Shown here one piece after another: positions 50,001-62,000 of a stretch of 64,000 nt of DNA. The notes beneath the pieces are model-generated. The model did not search any database. It worked only from the letters and a program-made list of their open reading frames with translations, and was not told where the DNA came from. The DNA lies in NCBI GenBank assembly GCA_948470475.1, contig OX419337.1, forward strand, positions 23,361,291-23,425,290, read 5' to 3'. This stretch comes from Galaxea fascicularis. Its lineage: Eukaryota; Cnidaria; Anthozoa; Scleractinia; Euphylliidae. The position numbers and the translations under genes are program-made. Each line of letters opens with the position of its first letter. The stretch's first letter is position 1.

Positions 50001-53000
50001 ATGCCTGAAAAACGAACATGCTTCATCCGTGTTTCTCCGGCTTAGACCGTTAGCATAGAACAAAGTAAGCCTTCTGCAAGGGTAGTAAAGCCACTCCTTG
50101 AAAAGTAATTTGAAACAAAAATACATGTTTACAGATGTTTTTCTCAAAAACGCCAATGCTTCTGGCGTTAATTATAAAGGCTTCACTAGATACGAATATT
50201 GTCCAAGAATAACACATCCCTTATTTTTCAGTGCGTCCACATCAAGCTCGATTTCAACGTCGTCAATATCGACGTCATCAAGTATCTCAACTTCGTCTAG
50301 GTAATCAATGAAGAGGTCTATACCTTCTACTTTCTCCGTTTACCGTACATTTACAAAGAACAGCAAAATTACAAGTTTACGCTATCGAAAAGGAGACGTC
50401 AGTACGGATATACATGTGTCAATAGCCTGTCGCCATATGACATGTGACATTGTCACTCAATATAATAATGCGTCACCTATTTTTCAGTGTGTCCACGTCT
50501 AGCTCAGCATCAACGTCGTCGTCCGTGTCTACGTCATCAAGTATTTCCACTTCGTCGAGGTAAAGAGAAACTCGTTAAGGCCCTAGCAAACGCCTTCAAC
50601 ATTTGCTTCAACATCCTTTCGATTTTGTTGAATGGCAATGTTGAAAGCGTTTGCCACCCCCTTTCCACCTTGTTGAAACGATGTTGAATCGATGTTGAAA
50701 GAGTTAATAGCCTTTAAACTTTGCTTCAACATGCGTTCAACATTTCTTTTGTTGTCTGGAATCTTCGGAATGTTAAAACCCAGTTGAAGTCGTTTGCCCC
50801 CGCTCTTTCAACATTGTTCAGCAAGCGCATGCGCAATGAAGAACACGTAACTATGGTCACCACTCCCTAAGTTTTGTTAAATGAAAGGTACTGTTAAAAC
50901 CGTTTGCTCATCCCACCCTTCAACATCATTCAACAACCTTCAGCAGCGTTCAAATAAATCGAATGGATGTTGAAGCAAATGTTGAAGCCGTTTGCTAGGG
51001 CCTTTTTACATTTAAATCTTCTATGTACAGGAATTCTTTGAATTGTCTTATGTAAAGCGAAACCATATGCTAACCTATTCATCCGAGTAAAAATCAATAA
51101 TATATGCTTTGAATTTCAGCTACTCAACATACTCAACATCCAGCTCGGTATCGACGTCGTCATATCCGACTTCATCAAGTGCGTCAACACCCTCAACGTC
51201 ATCAAGTCTTTCCACTTCGTCAAGGTAAACATAAAATTCGTTTATATCTTGCAGCTTTTTTTTAAGGAATTCTTAGAAATCTCGCAAGTAATCTAACGTA
51301 TTTGTAGCAAAACCAAATTTTTCACCATTCACACGAGCACAATCCAATCATGTCTGCTTTGAATTTCAGCTACTCAACATACTCCACATCTAGCTCTGTG
51401 TCCACGTCGTCATATTCGACTTCATCGAGTGTCTCAACGCCCACATCGACTACTCTGACAACATCAAGCACCTCAAGGTACCACACAAACCTACTGATCT
51501 GTTCATAGTCCTTAATCACGAAAGCATAGAATACAAACTCAAGCTATGACCGTTTGTGTTTCTCTAACAAGTCAGGGCAAACGGTAGACTGATAGCACGG
51601 TCAATCCAATTCTATCACTCAGTGTCAAATTTATAGCCCAACATATACCACGATTACGTAAATTCCATTAAAGAGAGAAAGCCACTTTGCTTGCACTTAA
51701 AACTCATTACCACCATCTGCAAGGATATTCCCGTCTTAGTCGTTACAGCAATCCCACTACATTTTGCTCAGACAATCTCAATTGAAGATGATGCACTTTA
51801 ACGACTATAACTGTTTTACACAAAGTAAAGCCAAAACTAATACTGATAATCAAGAGAATTGCTATAAAAGCTAAACACAGTGAGCCATCGCGTAATTTAA
51901 TAATACTCTTACACAAGAAACTCGAATGTCCTTAAAATTTCAGTGTGTCCACGTCCAGTTCGGTGTCGACGTCATCATCACTATCGACGTCCTCGAGTGT
52001 GTCAACCTCGTCCAGGTAATTGGCAACTATTTCCATTATACTGAAGCACTTACAAAACTGTCCAACCTTTATCACTACCACAAAACGCAGGACTCTTTTC
52101 CTTTGTCAAGTCGTTCTTTGTGTGAACAACTGAATATAACGTTTCCCAAGCGCTACTATGAATGTAAAACAAAATCCTGTTTTTAACGCCTCGTATATAT
52201 GTATTTTCATTTTTTCACACAACAAAAGATGGTATTTATGCCAGTTTCCCCAGCTTAACTTCGGCGTCCCTTTATAACAATCGCCAAAATAAGCAACATG
52301 GAAAATTTTATAAACAAACTTAAAACTATGTCTTAATTTTCCTACCTATATAACGATTTCCTTTAGCCTTTAGGCATAACACGCTATGTTTGTACCCCCA
52401 AAACTTAGAGAAAGTTCGTTTCACATTAGACATTGAAACAAAATCCTGCAAAATGTTCTTTCAGCTACTCCACGTCAACTTCCGTCTCGACATCATCGCT
52501 ATCAACCTCAACAAGTGTTTCAACACCGACAACTACTAGTGTGACTACATCTTCGTCAAGGTACTTAAGCATCTTGCTATTGATTTAACGAAAGTTTGCA
52601 AAACAGGTTTCAATAAAAGTTTTCTTTTCATGCAGATACTAGCATGTTAAAAAGGCTCTTTGCAGTGTAATTAAAATGTAGCCAATCTTGCTGTTTCAAT
52701 GCCTGAAAAACGAACATGCTTCATCCGTGTTTCTCCGGCTTAGACCGTTAGCATAGAACAAAGTAAGCCTTCTGCAAGGGTAGTAAAGCCACTCCTTGAA
52801 AAGTAATTTGAAACAAAAATACATGTTTACAGATGTTTTTCTCAAAAACGCCAATGCTTCTGGCGTTAATTATAAAGGCTTCACTAGATACGAATATTGT
52901 CCAAGAATAACACATCCCTTATTTTTCAGTGCGTCCACATCAAGCTCGATTTCAACGTCGTCAATATCGACGTCATCAAGTATCTCAACTTCGTCTAGGT

Positions 53001-56000
53001 AATCAATGAAGAGGTCTATACCTTCTACTTTCTCCGTTTACCGTACATTTACAAAGAACAGCAAAATTACAAGTTTACGCTATCGAAAAGGAGACGTCAG
53101 TACGGATATACATGTGTCAATAGCCTGTCGCCATATGACATGTGACATTGTCACTCAATATAATAATGCGTCACCTATTTTTCAGTGTGTCCACGTCTAG
53201 CTCAGCATCAACGTCGTCGTCCGTGTCTACGTCATCAAGTATTTCCACTTCGTCGAGGTAAAGAGAAACTCGTTAAGGCCCTAGCAAACGCCTTCAACAT
53301 TTGCTTCAACATCCTTTCGATTTTGTTGAATGGCAATGTTGAAAGCGTTTGCCACCCCCTTTCCACCTTGTTGAAACGATGTTGAATCGATGTTGAAAGA
53401 GTTAATAGCCTTTAAACTTTGCTTCAACATGCGTTCAACATTTCTTTTGTTGTCTGGAATCTTCGGAATGTTAAAACCCAGTTGAAGTCGTTTGCCCCCG
53501 CTCTTTCAACATTGTTCAGCAAGCGCATGCGCAATGAAGAACACGTAACTATGGTCACCACTCCCTAAGTTTTGTTAAATGAAAGGTACTGTTAAAACCG
53601 TTTGCTCATCCCACCCTTCAACATCATTCAACAACCTTCAGCAGCGTTCAAATAAATCGAATGGATGTTGAAGCAAATGTTGAAGCCGTTTGCTAGGGCC
53701 TTTTTACATTTAAATCTTCTATGTACAGGAATTCTTTGAATTGTCTTATGTAAAGCGAAACCATATGCTAACATATTCATCCGAGTAAAAATCAATAATA
53801 TATGCTTTGAATTTCAGCTACTCAACATACTCAACATCCAGCTCGGTATCGACGTCGTCATATCCGACTTCATCAAGTGCGTCAACACCCTCAACGTCAT
53901 CAAGTCTTTCCACTTCGTCAAGGTAAACATAAAATTCGTTTATATCTTGCAGCTTTTTTTTAAGGAATTCTTAGAAATCTCGCAAGTAATCTAACGTATT
54001 TGTAGCAAAACCAAATTTTTCACCATTCACACGAGCACAATCCAATCATGTCTGCTTTGAATTTCAGCTACTCAACATACTCCACATCTAGCTCTGTGTC
54101 CACGTCGTCATATTCGACTTCATCGAGTGTCTCAACGCCCACATCGACTACTCTGACAACATCAAGCACCTCAAGGTACCACACAAACCTACTGATCTGT
54201 TCATAGTCCTTAATCACGAAAGCATAGAATACAAACTCAAGCTATGACCGTTTGTGTTTCTCTAACAAGTCAGGGCAAACGGTAGACTGATAGCACGGTC
54301 AATCCAATTCTATCACTCAGTGTCAAATTTATAGCCCAACATATACCACGATTACGTAAATTCCATTAAAGAGAGAAAGCCACTTTGCTTGCACTTAAAA
54401 CTCATTACCACCATCTGCAAGGATATTCCCGTCTTAGTCGTTACAGCAATCCCACTACATTTTGCTCAGACAATCTCAATTGAAGATGATGCACTTTAAC
54501 GACTATAACTGTTTTACACAAAGTAAAGCCAAAACTAATACTGATAATCAAGAGAATTGCTATAAAAGCTAAACACAGTGAGCCATCGCGTAATTTAATA
54601 ATACTCTTACACAAGAAACTCGAATGTCCTTAAAATTTCAGTGTGTCCACGTCCAGTTCGGTGTCGACGTCATCATCACTATCGACGTCCTCGAGTGTGT
54701 CAACCTCGTCCAGGTAATTGGCAACTATTTCCTTTATACTGAAGCACTTACAAAACTGTCCAACCTTTATCACTACCACAAAACGCAGGGCTCTTTTCCT
54801 TTGTCAAGTCGTTCTTTGTGTGAACAACTGAATATAACGTTTCCCAAGCGCTACTATGAATGTAAAACAAAATCCTGTTTTTAACGCCTCGTATATATGT
54901 ATTTTCATTTTTTCACACAACAAAAGATGGTATTTATGCCAGTTTCCCCAGCTTAACTTCGGCGTCCCTTTATAACAATCGCCAAAATAAGCAACATGGA
55001 AAATTTTATAAACAAACTTAAAACTATGTCTTAATTTTCCTACCTATATAACGATTTCCTTTAGCCTTTAGGCATAACACGCTATGTTTGTACCCCCAAA
55101 ACTTAGAGAAAGTTCGTTTCACATTAGACATTGAAACAAAATCCTGCAAAATGTTCTTTCAGCTACTCCACGTCAACTTCCGTCTCGACATCATCGCTAT
55201 CAACCTCAACAAGTGTTTCAACACCGACAACTACTAGTGTGACTACATCTTCGTCAAGGTACTTAAGCATCTTGCTATTGATTTAACGAAAGTTTGCAAA
55301 ACAGGTTTCAATAAAAGTTTTCTTTTCATGCAGATACTAGCATGTTAAAAAGGCTCTTTGCAGTGTAATTAAAATGTAGCCAATCTTGCTGTTTCAATGC
55401 CTGAAAAACGAACATGCTTCATCCGTGTTTCTCCGGCTTAGACCGTTAGCATAGAACAAAGTAAGCCTTCTGCAAGGGTAGTAAAGCCACTCCTTGAAAA
55501 GTAATTTGAAACAAAAATACATGTTTACAGATGTTTTTCTCAAAAACGCCAATGCTTCTGGCGTTAATTATAAAGGCTTCACTAGATACGAATATTGTCC
55601 AAGAATAACACATCCCTTATTTTTCAGTGCGTCCACATCAAGCTCGATTTCAACGTCGTCAATATCGACGTCATCAAGTATCTCAACTTCGTCTAGGTAA
55701 TCAATGAAGAGGTCTATACCTTCTACTTTCTCCGTTTACCGTACATTTACAAAGAACAGCAAAATTACAAGTTTACGCTATCGAAAAGGAGACGTCAGTA
55801 CGGATATACATGTGTCAATAGCCTGTCGCCATATGACATGTGACATTGTCACTCAATATAATAATGCGTCACCTATTTTTCAGTGTGTCCACGTCTAGCT
55901 CAGCATCAACGTCGTCGTCCGTGTCTACGTCATCAAGTATTTCCACTTCGTCGAGGTAAAGAGAAACTCGTTAAGGCCCTAGCAAACGCCTTCAACATTT

Positions 56001-59000
56001 GCTTCAACATCCTTTCGATTTTGTTGAATGGCAATGTTGAAAGCGTTTGCCACCCCCTTTCCACCTTGTTGAAACGATGTTGAATCGATGTTGAAAGAGT
56101 TAATAGCCTTTAAACTTTGCTTCAACATGCGTTCAACATTTCTTTTGTTGTCTGGAATCTTCGGAATGTTAAAACCCAGTTGAAGTCGTTTGCCCCCGCT
56201 CTTTCAACATTGTTCAGCAAGCGCATGCGCAATGAAGAACACGTAACTATGGTCACCACTCCCTAAGTTTTGTTAAATGAAAGGTACTGTTAAAACCGTT
56301 TGCTCATCCCACCCTTCAACATCATTCAACAACCTTCAGCAGCGTTCAAATAAATCGAATGGATGTTGAAGCAAATGTTGAAGCCGTTTGCTAGGGCCTT
56401 TTTACATTTAAATCTTCTATGTACAGGAATTCTTTGAATTGTCTTATGTAAAGCGAAACCATATGCTAACCTATTCATCCGAGTAAAAATCAATAATATA
56501 TGCTTTGAATTTCAGCTACTCAACATACTCAACATCCAGCTCGGTATCGACGTCGTCATATCCGACTTCATCAAGTGCGTCAACACCCTCAACGTCATCA
56601 AGTCTTTCCACTTCGTCAAGGTAAACATAAAATTCGTTTATATCTTGCAGCTTTTTTTTAAGGAATTCTTAGAAATCTCGCAAGTAATCTAACGTATTTG
56701 TAGCAAAACCAAATTTTTCACCATTCACACGAGCACAATCCAATCATGTCTGCTTTGAATTTCAGCTACTCAACATACTCCACATCTAGCTCTGTGTCCA
56801 CGTCGTCATATTCGACTTCATCGAGTGTCTCAACGCCCACATCGACTACTCTGACAACATCAAGCACCTCAAGGTACCACACAAACCTACTGATCTGTTC
56901 ATAGTCCTTAATCACGAAAGCATAGAATACAAACTCAAGCTATGACCGTTTGTGTTTCTCTAACAAGTCAGGGCAAACGGTAGACTGATAGCACGGTCAA
57001 TCCAATTCTATCACTCAGTGTCAAATTTATAGCCCAACATATACCACGATTACGTAAATTCCATTAAAGAGAGAAAGCCACTTTGCTTGCACTTAAAACT
57101 CATTACCACCATCTGCAAGGATCTTCCCGTCTTAGTCGTTACAGCAATCCCACTACATTTTGCTCAGACAATCTCAATTGAAGATGATGCACTTTAACGA
57201 CTATAACTGTTTTACACAAAGTAAAGCCAAAACTAATACTGATAATCAAGAGAATTGCTATAAAAGCTAAACACAGTGAGCCATCGCGTAATTTAATAAT
57301 ACTCTTACACAAGAAACTCGAATGTCCTTAAAATTTCAGTGTGTCCACGTCCAGTTCGGTGTCGACGTCATCATCACTATCGACGTCCTCGAGTGTGTCA
57401 ACCTCGTCCAGGTAATTGGCAACTATTTCCTTTATACTGAAGCACTTACAAAACTGTCCAACCTTTATCACTACCACAAAACGCAGGGCTCTTTTCCTTT
57501 GTCAAGTCGTTCTTTGTGTGAACAACTGAATATAACGTTTCCCAAGCGCTACTATGAATGTAAAACAAAATCCTGTTTTTAACGCCTCGTATATATGTAT
57601 TTTCATTTTTTCACACAACAAAAGATGGTATTTATGCCAGTTTCCCCAGCTTAACTTCGGCGTCCCTTTATAACAATCGCCAAAATAAGCAACATGGAAA
57701 ATTTTATAAACAAACTTAAAACTATGTCTTAATTTTCCTACCTATATAACGATTTCCTTTAGCCTTTAGGCATAACACGCTATGTTTGTACCCCCAAAAC
57801 TTAGAGAAAGTTCGTTTCACATTAGACATTGAAACAAAATCCTGCAAAATGTTCTTTCAGCTACTCCACGTCAACTTCCGTCTCGACATCATCGCTATCA
57901 ACCTCAACAAGTGTTTCAACACCGACAACTACTAGTGTGACTACATCTTCGTCAAGGTACTTAAGCATCTTGCTATTGATTTAACGAAAGTTTGCAAAAC
58001 AGGTTTCAATAAAAGTTTTCTTTTCATGCAGATACTAGCATGTTAAAAAGGCTCTTTGCAGTGTAATTAAAATGTAGCCAATCTTGCTGTTTCAATGCCT
58101 GAAAAACGAACATGCTTCATCCGTGTTTCTCCGGCTTAGACCGTTAGCATAGAACAAAGTAAGCCTTCTGCAAGGGTAGTAAAGCCACTCCTTGAAAAGT
58201 AATTTGAAACAAAAATACACGTTAACAAATGTTTTTCTCAAAAACGCCAATGCTTCTGGCGTTAATTATAAAGGCTTCACTAGATACGAATATTGTCCAA
58301 GAATAACACATCCCTTATTTTTCAGTGCGTCCACATCAAGCTCGATTTCAACGTCGTCAATATCGACGTCATCAAGTATCTCAACTTCGTCTAGGTAATC
58401 AATGAAGAGGTCTATACCTTCTACTTTCTCCGTTTACCGTACATTTACAAAGAACAGCAAAATTACAAGTTTACGCTATCGAAAAGGAGACGTCAGTACG
58501 GATATACATGTGTCAATAGCCTGTCGCCATATGACATGTGACATTGTCACTCAATATAATAATGCGTCACCTATTTTTCAGTGTGTCCACGTCTAGCTCA
58601 GCATCAACGTCGTCGTCCGTGTCTACGTCATCAAGTATTTCCACTTCGTCGAGGTAAAGAGAAACTCGTTAAGGCCCTAGCAAACGCCTTCAACATTTGC
58701 TTCAACATCCTTTCGATTTTGTTGAATGGCAATGTTGAAAGCGTTTGCCACCCCCTTTCCACCTTGTTGAAACGATGTTGAATCGATGTTGAAAGAGTTT
58801 AAAAGCCTTTAAACTTTGCTTCAACATGCGTTCAACATTTCTTTTGTTGTCTGGAATCTTCGGAATGTTGAAACCCAGTTGAAGTCGTTTGCCCCCGCTC
58901 TTTCAACATTGTTCAGCAAGCGCATGCGCAATGAAGAACACGTAACTATGGTCACCACTCCCTAAGTTTTGTTAAATGAAAGGTACTGTTAAAACCGTTT

Positions 59001-62000
59001 GCTCATCCCACCCTTCAACATCATTCAACAACCTTCAGCAGCGTTCAAATAAATCGAATGGATGTTGAAGCAAATGTTGAATCCGTTTGCTAGGGCCTTT
59101 TTACATTTAAATCTTCTATGTACAGGAATTCTTTGAATTGTCTTATGTAAAGCGAAACCATATGCTAACCTATTCATCCGAGTAAAAATCAATAATATAT
59201 GCTTTGAATTTCAGCTACTCAACATACTCAACATCCAGCTCGGTATCGACGTCGTCATATCCGACTTCATCAAGTGCGTCAACACCCTCAACGTCATCAA
59301 GTCTTTCCACTTCGTCAAGGTAAACATAAAATTCGTTTATATCTTGCAGCTTTTTTTAAGGAATTCTTAGAAATCTCGCAAGTAATCTAACGTATTTGTA
59401 GCAAAACCAAATTTTTCACCATTCACACGAGCACAATCCAATCATGTCTGCTTTGAATTTCAGCTACTCAACATACTCCACATCTAGCTCTGTGTCCACG
59501 TCGTCATATTCGACTTCATCGAGTGTCTCAACGCCCACATCGACTACTCTGACAACATCAAGCACCTCAAGGTACCACACAAACCTACTGATCTGTTCAT
59601 AGTCCTTAATCACGAAAGCATAGAATACAAACTCAAGCTATGACCGTTTGTGTTTCTCTAACAAGTCAGGGCAAACGGTAGACTGATAGCACGGTCAATC
59701 CAATTCTATCACTCAGTGTCAAATTTATAGCCCAACATATACCACGATTACGTAAATTCCATTAAAGAGAGAAAGCCACTTTGCTTGCACTTAAAACTCA
59801 TTACCACCATCTGCAAGGATATTCCCGTCTTAGTCGTTACAGCAATCCCACTACATTTTGCTCAGACAATCTCAATTGAAGATGATGCACTTTAACGACT
59901 ATAACTGTTTTACACAAAGTAAAGCCAAAACTAATACTGATAATCAAGAGAATTGCTATAAAAGCTAAACACAGTGAGCCATCGCGTAATTTAATAATAC
60001 TCTTACACAAGAAACTCGAATGTCCTTAAAATTTCAGTGTGTCCACGTCCAGTTCGGTGTCGACGTCATCATCACTATCGACGTCCTCGAGTGTGTCAAC
60101 CTCGTCCAGGTAATTGGCAACTATTTCCTTTATACTGAAGCACTTACAAAACTGTCCAACCTTTATCACTACCACAAAACGCAGGGCTCTTTTCCTTTGT
60201 CAAGTCGTTCTTTGTGTGAACAACTGAATATAACGTTTCCCAAGCGCTACTATGAATGTAAAACAAAATCCTGTTTTTAACGCCTCGTATATATGTATTT
60301 TCATTTTTTCACACAACAAAAGATGGTATTTATGCCAGTTTCCCCAGCTTAACTTCGGCGTCCCTTTATAACAATCGCCAAAATAAGCAACATGGAAAAT
60401 TTTATAAACAAACTTAAAACTATGTCTTAATTTTCCTACCTATATAACGATTTCCTTTAGCCTTTAGGCATAACACGCTATGTTTGTACCCCCAAAACTT
60501 AGAGAAAGTTCGTTTCACATTAGACATTGAAACAAAATCCTGCAAAATGTTCTTTCAGCTACTCCACGTCAACTTCCGTCTCGACATCATCGCTATCAAC
60601 CTCAACAAGTGTTTCAACACCGACAACTACTAGTGTGACTACATCTTCGTCAAGGTACGTAAGCATCTTGCTATTGATTTAACGAAAGTTTGCAAAACAG
60701 GTTTCAATAAAAGTTTTCTTTTCATGCAGATACTAGCATGTTAAAAAGGCTCTTTGCAGTGTAATTAAAATGTAGCCAATCCTTGCTGTTTCAATGCCTG
60801 AAAAACGAACATGCTTCATCCGTGTTTCTCCGGCTTAGACCGTTAGCATAGAACAAAGTAAGCCTTCTGCAAGGGTAGTAAAGCCACTCCTTGAAAAGTA
60901 ATTTGAAACAAAAATACATGTTTACAGATGTTTTTCTCAAAAACGCCAATGCTTCTGGCGTTAATTATAAAGGCTTCACTAGATACGAATATTGTCCAAG
61001 AATAACACATCCCTTTTTTTTCAGTGCGTCCACATCAAGCTCGATTTCAACGTCGTCAATATCGACGTCATCAAGTATCTCAACTTCGTCCAGGTAATCA
61101 ATGAAGAGGTCTATACCTTCTACTTTCTCCGTTTACCGTACATTTACAAAGAACAGCAAAATTACAAGTTTACGCTATCGAAAAGGAGACGCCAGTACGG
61201 ATATACATGTGTCAATAGCCTGTCGCCATATGACATGTGACATTGTCACTCAATATAATAATGCGTCACCTATTTTTCAGTGTGTCCACGTCTAGCTCAG
61301 CATCAACGTCGTCGTCCGTGTCTACGTCATCAAGTATTTCCACTTCGTCGAGGTAAAGAGAAACTCGTTAAGGCCCTAACAAACGCCTTCAACATTTGCT
61401 TCAACATCCTTTCGATTTTGTTGAATGGCAATGTTGAAAGCGTTTGCCACCCCCTTTCCACCTTGTTGAAACGATGTTGAATCGATGTTGAAAGAGTTTA
61501 AAAGCCTTTAAACTTTGCTTCAACATGCGTTCAACATTTCTTTTGTTGTCTGGAATCTTCGGAATGTTGAAACCCAGTTGAAGTCGTTTGCCCCCGCTCT
61601 TTCAACATTGCTCAGCAAGCGCATGCGCAATGAAGAACACGTAACTATGGTCACCACTCCCTAAGTTTTGTTAAATGAAAGGTACTGTTAAAACCGTTTG
61701 CTCATCCCACCCTTCAACATCATTCAACAACCTTCAGCAGCGTTCAAATAAATCGAATGGATGTTGAAGCAAATGTTGAAGCCGTTTGCTAGGGCCTTTT
61801 TACATTTGAATCTTCCATATACAGGAATTCTTTGAATTGTCTTATCTAAAGCGAAACCATATGCTAAGCTATTCATCCGAGTAAAAATCAATAATATATG
61901 CTTTGAATTTCAGCTACTCAACATACTCAACATCCAGCTCGGTATCGACGTCGTCATATCCGACTTCATCAAGTGCGTCAACACCCTCAACGTCATCAAG

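Noticed and set aside
60992..61240. 82-codon frame, and its 116-codon relative at 63591-63941, present only in the last units
   Set aside because: They arise from 1-bp indels near the E5 acceptor that open an off-frame reading through E5 and intron 5. The E5 splice sites and Ser/Thr frame remain intact.
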